A stretch of DNA of 22,500 nt from Chrysomallon squamiferum (lineage: Eukaryota; Mollusca; Gastropoda; Neomphalida; Peltospiridae), in assembly GCA_012295275.1 (NCBI GenBank), contig CM022676.1, forward strand, positions 3,952,258-3,974,757, read 5' to 3'. Shown here one piece after another: positions 1 through 10,078 of this stretch. The notes beneath the pieces were generated by a model that made no database searches, was not told the origin of the DNA, and saw only the letters and a program-made list of their open reading frames with translations. How positions within the stretch are numbered: position 1 is the first letter of the stretch; each line of letters begins with the position of its first letter. The position numbers and the translations under genes are program-made.

Positions 1-440
1 TATACTTTAAAACTTAATTTATAAATGTATGTTACTAATATACATTCACCAAAGTTACTTATTAATACTTAGTTTATAGATGTATTTTATTAACATTCAC
101 TAACCTAAGCTATACTTTAAAACTTAAGAAATTTATATTATTAAAATACATTAATTTGAGCTATACTTTAAAACTTAATTCAGAAATGTATATTAAGATA
201 TATTAATTTAAGGTACATTTTAAGACTTAATTTTATAAATATATATTATTAACAAACATTAACCAAAGGTATATTTTAAAACCTAATTTAGAAATGTATA
301 TTATTAAAATTAATTAACCAAAGGTGTATATTTTAAAACTTAATTTATAAAAGTATATTATTGACATACCTTAACCAAAGGTACATTTTAAAACCTAATT
401 TAGAAATGTATATAATTAAATATATATGAACCTACAGTAT
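1..440. repeat. AT-rich minisatellite, period about 52-58 nt
   Basis: A diverged unit built around TTTAAAACTTAATTTA, then ATGTATATTATTAA and (A)ACCAAAGGTA, recurs from position 1 to about 440, roughly eight times. Clear restarts of the TTTAAAAC/TTTAAGAC core lie near 6, 114, 166, 220, 277, 332 and 386. The array probably begins upstream of the window. It lies in the PKNOX intron that ends at the 565/566 acceptor. No coding potential is seen. Confidence 0.8.
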
Positions 441-565
441 AATTTTAGAAGTTCACTAAGAAGTTATGAAAAATAAGAAACGTATATTAAGAACATATTT
501 TTAGCCTAAGACATATTTTGATTTCTTTTTTTTTCTCCTAAACGTAAAATTATTTTTTTTCACAG

Positions 566-934
566 ATGGTAAATGCTATTCAGGTATTACGAATACACTT
601 GTTGGAACTGGAAAAAGTCACTGAGCTATGCAAAGACTTCTGCACCCGTTACATTGCGTGTTTGAAAGGAAAACTCCACAGTGAAAATCTTCTAAGAATC
701 GACAACCAGTACGATTCCGATTCAGACACCCCCTCCACCCCAGGACCTGGACCCGCCCCTATGCAGATGTCGCAGGTTGTAGGGTCAGGGGTCGGTGGAA
801 ATGTTGTTCTCCAGCAGGCTGTGCCCCAGCCCACGGTTTCTATGGCAACGATAAACCAGGGTCAGATCGTGTCTGGCAACACAGTGTATCAGATGGTTCA
901 CACACCACAGGGAATTGTGGCTCAGCCTATACAG
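566..934 (+). CDS. PKNOX: PKNOX exon a: end of MEIS/PKNOX N-terminal domain plus linker
   Basis: Acceptor TTTTTTTTCACAG ends at 565 and donor CAG/GTAGTT begins at 935. The 369 nt are 123 whole codons, phase 0 at both ends. It encodes the conserved [15 protein letters not shown] helix, then ELCKDFC and RYIACLK, then an acidic/proline stretch ([17 protein letters not shown]) and a Val/Gln-rich linker. Reading beyond 934 runs into intron microsatellite. Confidence 0.92.
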
Positions 935-1667
935 GTAGTTTGTACTTCTAACGATTTACTATTTTTGAATATTATTTTTTTCTTCTTATTATTATTTTTT
1001 TTCTTTCTTACTGTCTCAGATACTGTTGTTATTATTATTATTATTATAACCATTATTATAATTTCCTTATTATTATAGTTGTTCAGTTTTCTTCTTCTTA
1101 TTATCTTATTATGCAGATATTAATATTGTTATTATGTTGTTGTTGTTGTTGTTGTTATTTGTTGTTGTTGTTGTTTCTCAGATACAGACAACACCTGTGG
1201 TGCAAACACAGGTGGCACAGAACACAGTGATACACGGGAGCACCCCACTGTCACAAATAGGGGTGGTCAGTACTCCACTTCCAAATCAGATGTCACAAAC
1301 AGGTAATCTTATTTTTATTTCTTTTATTATTTCTTTCTTTTTTATTTTATTTATTCATTCAATTATTTATTTATACAGTTATTTATTTTTTTATTTATTT
1401 TATTGTTTATTTATTTATTTATTTATTATTGTGATGTTATTTAAGTAATTTTATGTGAGAGTGTCCACGAAGATTCCTCGCTTTCTTAAATATTTACATA
1501 CATACATATATACTTACATACATATGTACACATACACACACACACACACACTCATACCAATTTATTTATTTATTTTTTACATTTTTTTTTTTACATTTCT
1601 CTGAAGCACCTGGAACTTAAGGTACATTTTATATTTAAATATCCACTGACATACACACAGACATAGA

Positions 1668-1716
<49 letters not shown>

Positions 1717-4387
1717 CATTGGCTACATTGAGGCAAATGCCTGGTAGTGAAATTTATTACCTCATTTCAAAAAATCATGCAGCCATGATATATATATATA
1801 TATATATATTTTTTTTTTTCTTCCAGTCACACCTCAGACTCCTACGTCTGCTACAAATCTATCCCAGAATGCAATGGTATTTTTCGATGAAGACGATTCT
1901 TCAGGAAAGAAAAAGAACAAAAGAGGAGTTTTACCGAAACAGGCCACACAAGTGATGAAATCCTGGCTATTCCAGCACATTGTGGTAAAATTAAGTTTAC
2001 TTTAATCTGTATTTTTTTTTTTCGCTTGGATATGAAGTATTTATTATTTTTGCAATCAGTATGCATTAATCTACTAATAGCTAACTTTTTTTCATACAGA
2101 TATTTTAGCAAATATTTTCTTATTTTTTTTTATGATAAGTCTAGTAGTAGTGTACTTTATCCATAAAGATATTAACAAATTTTTTTATTTTTTTTTTATC
2201 ATCAGTGTACTAACTTTCTTTTTTCATGTAAATATTAATATATTTTTTGTTATTATTATTATTATTTTTTATTTTTTAATTTTAACAAATATTTTATTTA
2301 TTTATTTATTTTTATTTTTTTTATTTTTTATTATTATTACTATTTTTATGACTGCTTTATCCCTTAGATAGTAAACAAATATTTATTATTCACTGGATAG
2401 AACAAACTGAGTACTAAATTATTTTTGTGGTTTTTGTATTTTCAAGTACATAGTAACTAATATTTTCTTCTTTTTTCATTATGATTGATACACATAAGTC
2501 TAGTAGTGAAATACCTATTCCATATAGATATTAACATTTTTTTCATATATATTTATTTATTGTTTGTAATCAGTGTACCTAAGTGTAGAAAAAACAATTT
2601 TTTTTTCATACAGATATTAATATACATTTATTATTTATTAAGAGTTATTAAGATCAGTTCAGTTCAGTTTAGCTCATTAGTTTTATGAACTTAGTGATGC
2701 ATCTGTTGGTTGGAACTGGATATTATGATGTAGGTAATAAATTTTGTTTTTTAATTCTATCATTTCAGCATCCGTACCCTACAGAAGATGAGAAAAGACA
2801 AATTGCGGGCAAAACAAATCTTACTCTACTGCAAGTCAATAACTGGTAAGCATCAAATAATGATAATGGTATTTCTGACTTTATTATTAACAAAGGTTAG
2901 GTGTCACAAATATATTGGGTTTTGTGGGGAGATGTATTGGTGGGGCTTTTTTTGTTGTTATTGTTGTTGTTTCTTTGTTTTTTTTTGTTATGGGAATTTG
3001 TATCGACAAGTGTTATTATCAACCTTTTCATTTCAGAGGGTAAGTGCAAGATCTGTATTGAGTTCAGTTTTGTTTGTTATTTGAAATGACAAACCCCACA
3101 CATTACGCAGACAGATAAATTATAGATAGGGCAGGAACACACAAAGACACATGCCTTCTTTAGTTACACATTTCTTAATTTATTTGTTTGCTTATTTAAT
3201 GTATCTATTTATTTGTCTATATTATGTATTATATTATGTTTTTTATTGTTAATATTTATTTAATTTTTTTTTTTTATTCTTTTTTATTTCATTTTATTCC
3301 ATTTTATTCTCTTCTCTTCTCTTCTAATCTATTCTGTTTCACTTCACTTCACTTCATTTTACTTCATTTCAAATATCTTATTCACTGATTTATTTAATTA
3401 CTTCATCAGGTTTATCAATGCCAGGAGAAGAATACTACAACCAATGTTAGATGCCAGCAATCCCGATACAACTAAAGTGAAAAGAAGCAAACCCCAAACA
3501 AGACCACAGCAAAAATTTTGGCCCGAAAGCATAGCTAATCTACAGCCGCAGTTACCTCCCCACATGGAAAGGCAAGATAACTCCGTCGAGGATTCCGAAC
3601 TGTCAAATTCGTCTCAGAAAGATGTCATGGATGTATCGACAATTTCACAGAATCAACAGATACTGTTACCAAGTATGACTCTCACATGTTTTTAACTGTG
3701 TTTCTGCTAACGTTACCAGTGTTTGAGTAGTTATTCTGATTTTCAAAATATATTTACATGTTTACATCTAAAATGTATGGTTAGTATCGATATTAAGAAC
3801 GGAAAAAAAAAAAAAAAAGACAAAGAAAACTTCATTATTAAGATGGGGGAAAAAAAAGGGGGAAATAAGAACTTAAATATTAAGAAGGGTAAAAAAGATA
3901 AAAAAGTAACATGGGTATGTAAATATTTTGTTTTGTTTAGCAGGTAATTTTTGTAAAGTCTTGTTAAAGTGGTTAGTTTTATTTTATTATTATTATATTA
4001 TGTCATATTGCATTGTATTATACTGTATTACATACACTACCCTACCATACCCAACACTACACTATACAACACTATAATACACTACACTACTACCTACACT
4101 ACACTACTACCCTACCCTACCCTACCCTACCCTACATTATATATTATTTCATTTCATCATGCACCTGGGAGTGACTTCAGCCACGATAGCAATATTCGTA
4201 AAAACGTATTTTTTTCTCTCTTTCAGTGGTGACAAGCGATGGTCAGATAATCCAGGTGAACACGACCCTTGGCAACCTCCAGGCTGGATCGATGCCAATT
4301 CTAGCTCAGGTTGCCACGACGATGTCTCCGGCCTGCCACAAAGCAGACGGTGAGGAAACCATTTCCAGTGGATCTGAAGAAGGGTGA
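566..4387 (+). CDS. PKNOX: PKNOX/PREP-type TALE homeobox transcription factor, 3' part (six exons, joined)
   Basis: Joined exons 566-934, 1182-1302, 1827-1984, 2769-2845, 3410-3672 and 4227-4387 give one open frame of 382 residues ending at TGA 4385-4387. Residues 1-44 (start [18 protein letters not shown]) match the end of the MEIS/PKNOX N-terminal domain that binds PBX partners. Residues 45-190 are a low-complexity Pro/Gln/Thr/Val-rich linker. Residues ~193-255 are a TALE homeodomain: KNKRGVLPK arm, three-residue PYP loop at 218-220, recognition helix WFINARRR at 242-249 with the DNA-contacting Asn51 and Arg53 equivalents. FWPESIA follows, as in vertebrate PKNOX1/2. The family acts in the nucleus, binding TGACAG-type sites alone or with PBX. 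The 5' exons, including the true start, are outside the window; ATG 566 is an internal Met just after a splice acceptor. PKNOX is preferred over MEIS because of the SWLFQH, ILQPMLD and FWP segments; whether it is closer to PKNOX1 or PKNOX2 cannot be decided. Confidence 0.93.
935..1181 (+). other. PKNOX intron, short, TTA/TTG-rich
   Basis: The 247-nt intron is mostly (TTA)n and (TTG)n. The (TTG)n run at about 1134-1175 directly forms the tract before the TTTCTCAG acceptor, so its length could affect exon recognition (inference). Confidence 0.85.
1182..1302 (+). CDS. PKNOX: PKNOX exon b: Gln/Thr/Val-rich linker
   Basis: Acceptor TTTCTCAG/ATACAG and donor ACAG/GTAATC. The 121 nt enter in phase 0 and leave with one base of a split codon (G), which joins TC of the next exon to give Val. 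The peptide starts [15 protein letters not shown] and ends PLPNQMSQT. It resembles the poorly conserved Gln-rich linker of PKNOX proteins. Confidence 0.9.
1303..1826 (+). repeat. PKNOX intron with (TTTA)n, two (CA)n and (TA)n tracts
   Basis: Contains TTTA-type repeats at ~1310-1435, (CA)n at ~1533-1551 and a longer (CA)n at ~1670-1714, and (TA)n at ~1789-1809 followed by the poly-pyrimidine tract and TTCCAG acceptor. No gene seen. Confidence 0.85.
1827..1984 (+). CDS. PKNOX: PKNOX exon c: acidic stretch and N-terminal half of the homeodomain
   Basis: Acceptor TTCTTCCAG ends at 1826; donor GTG/GTAAAA begins at 1985. Two bases complete a Val codon, then 52 codons follow. The peptide includes [20 protein letters not shown] and [10 protein letters not shown], i.e. 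the homeodomain arm and helix 1 up to the residues just before the TALE loop. The acidic DEDD segment before KKKNKRG parallels LLDNEDKKSKNKRG of vertebrate PKNOX2. Confidence 0.94.
1985..2768 (+). repeat. PKNOX intron with internally duplicated T-rich repeat
   Basis: A block near 2110-2190 (AATATTTTCTTATTT, AAGTCTAGTAGTAGTG, AGATATTAACA) recurs near 2460-2545 with about 350-nt spacing. A further piece at 2570-2645 (GTGTAGAAA, TTTTTTTCATACAG, CATTTATTATTTATTAAG) recurs in gene 2 intron 1 at ~8720-8800. Remaining sequence is T-rich simple repeat. No gene seen. Confidence 0.7.
2769..2845 (+). CDS. PKNOX: PKNOX exon d: TALE loop to start of recognition helix
   Basis: Acceptor CATTTCAG/CATCCG; donor AACTG/GTAAGC. 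It encodes [19 protein letters not shown] and LLQVNN, and ends two bases into the Trp codon of WFINARRR. The PYP three-residue insertion that defines the TALE class is at its start. The 77 nt leave phase 2, completed by G at 3410. Confidence 0.95.
2846..3409 (+). other. PKNOX intron, T-rich, no gene
   Basis: Mostly T-rich with (TTG)n near 2950-2990 and a pyrimidine-rich tract of TCTTC, ACTTC and ATTTC steps at ~3290-3372 before the CTTCATCAG acceptor. No coding sequence with homology seen. Confidence 0.85.
3410..3672 (+). CDS. PKNOX: PKNOX exon e: end of homeodomain and C-terminal region
   Basis: Acceptor CTTCATCAG ends at 3409 and donor CCAA/GTATGA begins at 3673. The split codon restores Trp, giving [19 protein letters not shown], then a basic stretch ([20 protein letters not shown]) as in vertebrate PKNOX proteins, then a Ser/Gln-rich acidic tail. 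It leaves in phase 1 (A), completed by TG in the last exon to Met. Confidence 0.94.
3673..4226 (+). repeat. PKNOX last intron with A-rich runs and TACCC repeats
   Basis: Contains an A-rich purine block (3797-3907) and a CTACA/TACCC-type block (4035-4135), including about five TACCC units at 4107-4134. Ends in the TTTCTCTCTTTCAG acceptor. Nothing coding is seen. Confidence 0.8.
4227..4387 (+). CDS. PKNOX: PKNOX terminal exon: C-terminal tail and stop
   Basis: Acceptor TTTCAG/TGGTGA. The incoming A plus TG makes Met, then [32 protein letters not shown] and [13 protein letters not shown], stop TGA at 4385-4387. The frame is fixed by the phase of exon e. The acidic Ser/Glu ending resembles the acidic C-termini of PKNOX1/2 in character. 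A donor-like GACG/GTGAGG at 4350 could give an alternative longer C-terminus; no partner acceptor was identified. Confidence 0.88.
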
Positions 4388-5137
4388 TGTCGCTTATCAG
4401 AAATTTCTAGGTTTCTTCAAATTGCAAACTGGTGCCTTGTCATCGGTGAGGACAGTGTTGAAGTATATATATACATACATATATATATATATATATCATC
4501 ATATGTTGAAGTGTATATCCCAGCAGAGAGAAGGATATGTTTGAAATGTGTCCCAGTAGAGGGAGGGATAGCTTTGAAACATGTTGTTCTCAGTAAGATA
4601 TATTCTAAATAATACTCGGAGAACAATGTCAGCGTGTGTGTTATCATGAAGAAAAAAAAAAAAAAAAAAAAAAGAACAGAATGTCCTCGTTAAAAGAAAA
4701 ATATCCTTAGTGAGGAGGAAGGCTGAAAATAATAGCTTGACTGGGAAAGAAGGGAAAATATATAACTTTAGCTTGGAAATGTTGAAAAAATATAGCTTGA
4801 CTGGGAAGTGCTGAGAAATATCCTCATTGAGCAAAGCTGGAAAAATGTAACTGGGTAAAAAAATGTTGATGGATATCCTGACTGAGATATGTTGAAAAAA
4901 AAATACCCCCATTAAAAGATATATTGAGATGCACTGCCATAGAAAGGATGCATTGTCTTTCATTGTTGAAAATTATTAAAGGGAAGTGCTTGGGGGATAC
5001 CCTGACTGAAAAATATCAGCTTTGAAAGAACATTTTAAAATACATCATTGATGAAAACATTTTAAGATAATGTCATCGCAATACATTGAAAAATATCATT
5101 AAAATAACACTAACATAGACAATCATTCAAAAGACTT

Positions 5138-5335
5138 ATTTAAATATATCATTGTTCAAAGGACTTGTTGAAATGTATCATCATCCAAAGGACATGTTGA
5201 AATGTATCATCATCCAAAGGACTTGTTGAAATGTATCATCATCCAAAGGACTTGTTGAAATGTATCATCATTCAAAGGACTTGTTGAAATGTATCATCAT
5301 TCAAAGGACATGTTGAAATATATCATCAATGAAAA
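5138..5335 (+). repeat. 29-nt tandem repeat in PKNOX 3' UTR
   Basis: GTTGAAATGTATCATCATCC plus AAAGGACTT repeats with starts at 5167, 5196, 5225, 5254, 5283 and 5312, exactly 29 nt apart, with weaker copies on both sides. Variation is mostly CC/TC and ACTTG/ACATG. Since 29 is not a multiple of 3, it is not a coding repeat. Confidence 0.9.
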
Positions 5336-6286
5336 AAAATAACAATCATTGACACAGACAATCAATTAAAGGATCTGCTGAAATATATCATTTAAAGAAT
5401 ATATTCACATGTATTATTTAAAGAATTTGTTAAGATTTTATTTAAATCTATCTATCTATATAAATATAAAATTGAAGTCATCGTTTGAAATATGCCAATC
5501 ATGAAGACTTTAGGAAAAAAGGAAAACAACTCTAAAAATTTTATGGCAGTGTCCACAAATCTTGAAGAAGTTGGAAAAATGGGGGAAAAAAGACATAATC
5601 AATCATTGAAATTAATTCGACTATATATATTTTATCCTGCTTTGATCTTCAGATCATAATCTGTTCACTATTACTGTGGAAATATTAGATATAGTAAAAT
5701 TGCCAGTACTATGAAAATTTTACAGAATTATTATCTTATGGTTGCTATGGAAAATGATAGAAGTGCAGTAGTGTAAATGTAGGTTGACAGTTAACCTAAG
5801 ATATGCACTAGTTTAGAATTAGCATTAAAAAATATACATACTGTCAAATTATTATTATTTAACAACATTTGTTATAAGTTATACACATCGCTGAAAATGA
5901 ATTTTTATTTTTTATTTTTTTTAATCTATATACTCAGAATTTGTTTTGTTATATGTTTTTCCATCACTAATACATAAATGTGTGTAACAGGAAATACTTT
6001 CTTCTTATCTATTTCCCTCATCAATTCTTAGAGAACCTAAAATTACTTTCTGACATAATTACGAAAAAACAGAACTTTTTTTCCCATTTTTTTTTTGTTT
6101 TCTGATGTTCAGATTCAACTTGTACAAGATCAGAAAACAAATTTTTTGATGTTCATTGTTACATTTATATATATATCTATATATTCCTTGTTCAAAAGTG
6201 CAGTACCTAAGAGAATTTATAAGCAAAAACAGCTTGTATGTATGCATAATTCTGTCTTTCATATTATATCATAATATATATATATA

Positions 6287-6296
6287 AATAAATAAA
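6287..6296 (+). terminator. Candidate poly(A) signals of PKNOX
   Basis: Two overlapping AATAAA hexamers (6287-6292, 6291-6296) are followed by T-rich sequence. Other AATAAA-rich stretches at ~6647-6665 and ~7056 are alternatives, so the assignment is tentative. Confidence 0.4.
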
Positions 6297-6421
6297 GCCT
6301 TACAACATTAATTTTTTATGTATTTTTTTATATTTTATTTTTTAACTTTATATATTTATTAATTTACTTTTATTAATACAATATAAACTGAATATTGTAC
6401 ACATGATGATGTTACTTTTAA

Positions 6422-6456
<35 letters not shown>

Positions 6457-6697
6457 GTTTTCGTGTGTTCTAGAGGTAAATAATTAATAGAAATATATAC
6501 CTGATGAGTCTTGATCTCTGCTAACTGGTTAGAAATTTATAAAACTCTTTGCCCCACCCTAGAATACCCTACCCCTTGGGCATTTTGGGCGTATCTATAG
6601 GCGGAGTAGTCCCTTGTGCTTTTTCTCAGCTGCCATGGATTTCATAAAATATGAAATAAATAAATAAAATAAAAATTATATATGTATATAGTTACAG

Positions 6698-6732
<35 letters not shown>

Positions 6733-7234
6733 CTTGAGCTTTAATGTTAATGTAACAATATTTTAAATATTAGTGATATATATTCAAAAAAAAAGGTATT
6801 TCTCTTTATACACTAAACAGAATCAAGATGGAAATTACATCCAGAAAGATTAAAAATACAGTGGTAAACTTATCTGTATTATTAGGCTTACTCGCTCATT
6901 CCAGGTGGCGCTCCACAACTGCTTGTACTGTCTATGGGATGGTATGCATAAAAGATATTTTACTGCTAATTGTGTAAGAGTAGCACATGAAGAGGTTTCT
7001 TCTCTCATTATGCAACTGGTCTGTAAACATGAATAATGTCTGACACCACATAAGCATAAATAAATTATGTTTATGAAATCTCTTCATTCCATCAGAGATT
7101 ATTATTATATTTATTATTATTATTATTATTTTTTTTTTTTTATTATTATTATTTTTTTTTTTGTGATCTCTTAGTCACAATTCAGTCACTGTTTGAGTAA
7201 AAAAGAAGAATTCTGACTGGTTGTTCATAGTGTC

Positions 7235-7291
<57 letters not shown>

Positions 7292-7987
7292 AGAAATAAT
7301 GTGAAAAATTTGATTTGATGTTTTTTTGTTTCCTTTGGTTTTATAATTTTTTTCAAAGACAGTAATATATGCAGTTTAACAATATATTAGTATTTTTTTA
7401 AATTTTTTATAATACCCCACTTTTTGAAAATCATATATATATATATATAAACTTTAAAATAAAAAAATTATAAAAAGCAAAAACAAAACAACAAAATAAA
7501 TATTTATTATCATTCTTCAATTTTCATGTTCTAGACATGTTTTAATTATTAGTTGTAGTAGTATTAGTATTATTATTACTCCTGCTACTACTGCTACTAC
7601 TACTACTACCACTACTACTACTATTACTACTACCTCTATTATTAGGAGTATTACTAATACTACTACTACTACTAACCTTATTCTTGTTATAGCACTACTA
7701 TTACTAACCTCATTATTATACTACTTCTTCTACTACTACTACAAGTACTACTTATTATTATTTATGCCGTTATTGTTATACTATTGTTTTTGATTGATTG
7801 CTTGAACGATGGAATATACGTAAGAATAAGAATTAGAACAATACATATTGTAAACGTTTAAGAAGTTCTTTTATGAACATTATTTCCTAATGAGCTAACA
7901 TCTGAATTTGATAACCATGGCAACTCCTTGGTCAGAGAAAAACTTCGTAACAACATCATTGCTTTATTAACTGCCTTGTTTGCTTTA

Positions 7988-8049
<62 letters not shown>

Positions 8050-8200
8050 ACAAATGAATAAATAAGACTCAAGAGTTATTTTAAATATATTTAAGGTTAA
8101 TGTCATGTGAATTATTCAGTAAAGTTCTTATTGTTAATACTTTAAATCGTCTTCCTAAACTGGCTGCCATCGATGTCATTATTCACCAATAAAAATATAG
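6297..8200. other. Intergenic spacer, simple-repeat rich
   Basis: No gene is seen. It holds poly-T at ~6424-6453, a GC-richer patch at ~6548-6640, (CA)n at ~6700-6724, a non-repetitive island at ~6810-7090, TTA/T runs at ~7098-7162, (TA)n at ~7243-7288, CTA/ACT-type trinucleotides at ~7556-7750, and (AAT)n at ~7987-8047. Confidence 0.75.
6898..6911 (+). promoter_or_regulatory. CTCF-like motif
   Basis: ATTCCAGGTGGCGC matches 11 of 14 positions of the CTCF core CCACYAGRKGGCRS, including the whole YAGRKGGCRS half. It sits in the non-repetitive island between the genes. Binding is not shown by sequence alone. Confidence 0.35.
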
Positions 8201-8215
8201 TTGATGTTTGCTTTT

Positions 8216-8250
<35 letters not shown>

Positions 8251-8515
8251 TTATTGTTGCTATTGTTCTTCCCCTTGTCCTTCAACAATTCGAATAATTT
8301 TGTCAAATAAAACCTATCAAAGTATTCCCAGTATGCCGGATTATCCCGAGCAGGTACGAATGTTCCGATTTTCCTTATTCTCGTTACACCTTCTATTAAA
8401 GATTGACAAAAGGTGGCGCTGCAATCGAGTCACGTTTGGCTATGTCTGCTTGACAGCGGTCTTCGCTAAAACTTTAAAACTTCTTCTGTATCGGATTTGT
8501 TGACTGATTTTCACA
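8201..8515 (+). promoter_or_regulatory. Candidate promoter and 5' leader of the IkB-zeta-like gene
   Basis: A (TTTA)n tract at ~8214-8252 is followed by about 260 nt of non-repetitive, GC-richer DNA up to the ATG. Visible elements are a second CTCF-like AGGTGGCGCT (8411-8420), a PBX/PREP-like AGATTGACAA (8400-8409) and a TGACAG core (8451-8456). No convincing TATA box was placed, and the transcription start is unknown. Confidence 0.4.
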
Positions 8516-8555
8516 ATGCCACTGGTGCCAGGGGTTTGCGGACCTCCAGATCCCA
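8516..8555 (+). CDS. NFKBIZ: NFKBIZ-like exon 1: start codon exon
   Basis: ATG at 8516 encodes MPLVPGVCGPPDP and leaves one base (A) before a strong donor, GTAAGT at 8556. That A joins AA at 11677-11678 to make Lys, in frame with exon 2. The first ATG inside exon 2 (11685) is an alternative start. Proposed because the phase fits and the donor is near consensus; there is no homology support for so short a peptide. Confidence 0.6.
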
Positions 8556-8907
8556 GTAAGTACAAACGATATAACAAAATTAGTTTCGAATAAACGACAT
8601 ATTGATAGATAAAATCCTCAAACCTAAAAAAAAAAAAAAAAAAAAAAAAATGCAGTTTTACACGTTTTCATGTTTCATTGTTTGTATTAACAAATATTTT
8701 CTTCTTACTTTTTAATATTCAGAATACATAACTGTAGAAATAACATACATTTTTTTTTTCATCACAGGTAGTAATATTCATTTATTATTTATTAAGATTA
8801 GTGTATAATAAAACCAGGAAGTAACATCCACCAATGAATATTCGTCTTTTCTGTTAGTGTTTGTTCACAATGTTAGTGACACATGACGTACGTACATATT
8901 AATAGAT

Positions 8908-8942
<35 letters not shown>

Positions 8943-10029
8943 ATCACGACAGTCAAAACATTAAGAAAACAATCTGCAAATATTTAATACATTTCCAAGT
9001 AAGGTGTTTAAAGTGTATTTATATAATATTTAATATATTTTGACTCATTTAAATTGGAAGTGTATTAAATTTCAGGACTGGGGAAAAAAAGGGTGTTATA
9101 TCACCTGTACATGTACAACATTTTATTGCTTGTTCATTTCTCTTCAAAAATCTACTGTGTGTATTTCATATAACTGAATCAGAATTGAGGTAAGAAGTGA
9201 GAAAAAACCCCACAAACTACCATGTACTTAATGTTTAAATTTATTTTTACGAAAATTCCTTGGGTTCCAAAGTGTCCAAATATCCCTTCAAATTTGAGAA
9301 GTTCTCCTTTTATTTAGAATTTTTAGGGCTTTTTTTTACAAATTTATTTATTTATTTAAATTTATTTTTATCAATGTATAGAACACTGAAGAATATGTCT
9401 GCCAGTGTCCTTGTTGTAGCAGCTATTATATTATTGTCCATGTTAAGTGTGTGTAATTTTTCAGTAGTGCCTTTTCATAGTGTAATGGTGCCTTTTTTGT
9501 CACAGATAAGCTGGATCTGCCCCAGTGAATATAAAAAAAAATGTGAAAATATTTGTTAAAATATAAATGAAAAAGTAGGTTATGCATATTGAACAATTAA
9601 AAAAAAAAAAATAAAAAAAAAAAAATTTGCTAATATATACATGAAAGAGTAGAAATTCATTGTATCTGAACCATAATGAATAATAAACATTTGTTTAATA
9701 TCTAAGGGAAAAAAGAAAATTAGTACTAGATATATGTATACAAGTCATAAAAATATTTGTTAAAGTCTACATGAAAAATATACATTATAACTGAATTAAT
9801 GTAAACTGAATACAAAAATAAAAAAATAAAAATAAAAATATCATCTACTTAATATCATTAATTCCTATTTGTTGGTTGTTTATTGCTTCTTCTTTTATTT
9901 TTGACACACTTTAAAGTTTTCTTTATTCCAGGTTATAACTGTATATTTATAAACCTTTTTATTATTATTATTATTTTTTTTTTTATTACTATTATTTTCT
10001 TTTTACTTATCACAGATGACTGTACTTTG

Positions 10030-10078
<49 letters not shown>

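Larger units (their letters stand above)
4388..6296 (+). other. PKNOX: Probable PKNOX 3' UTR
   Basis: About 1.9 kb after the stop has no spliced coding sequence. From ~4500 to ~5600 it is a decayed repeat field of GTTGAAA/GCTGAAA and ATATC motifs, with a regular 29-nt array inside. The first tight AATAAA cluster is at 6287-6296. The true cleavage site cannot be fixed from sequence alone. Confidence 0.5.

Noticed and set aside
4107-4134. (TACCC)n, telomere-like array
   Set aside because: Only about five pentamers, not TTAGGG, inside a PKNOX intron among other ACTAC repeats.
6548-6640. GC-richer patch between the genes, possible RNA gene or exon
   Set aside because: No tRNA boxes, no consistent frame and no splice pair; left as unexplained spacer.
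9260-9559. 99-codon open frame starting MGSKVSKYPFKFEKF
   Set aside because: No recognisable domain, intronic position, no splice support, AT-rich composition.
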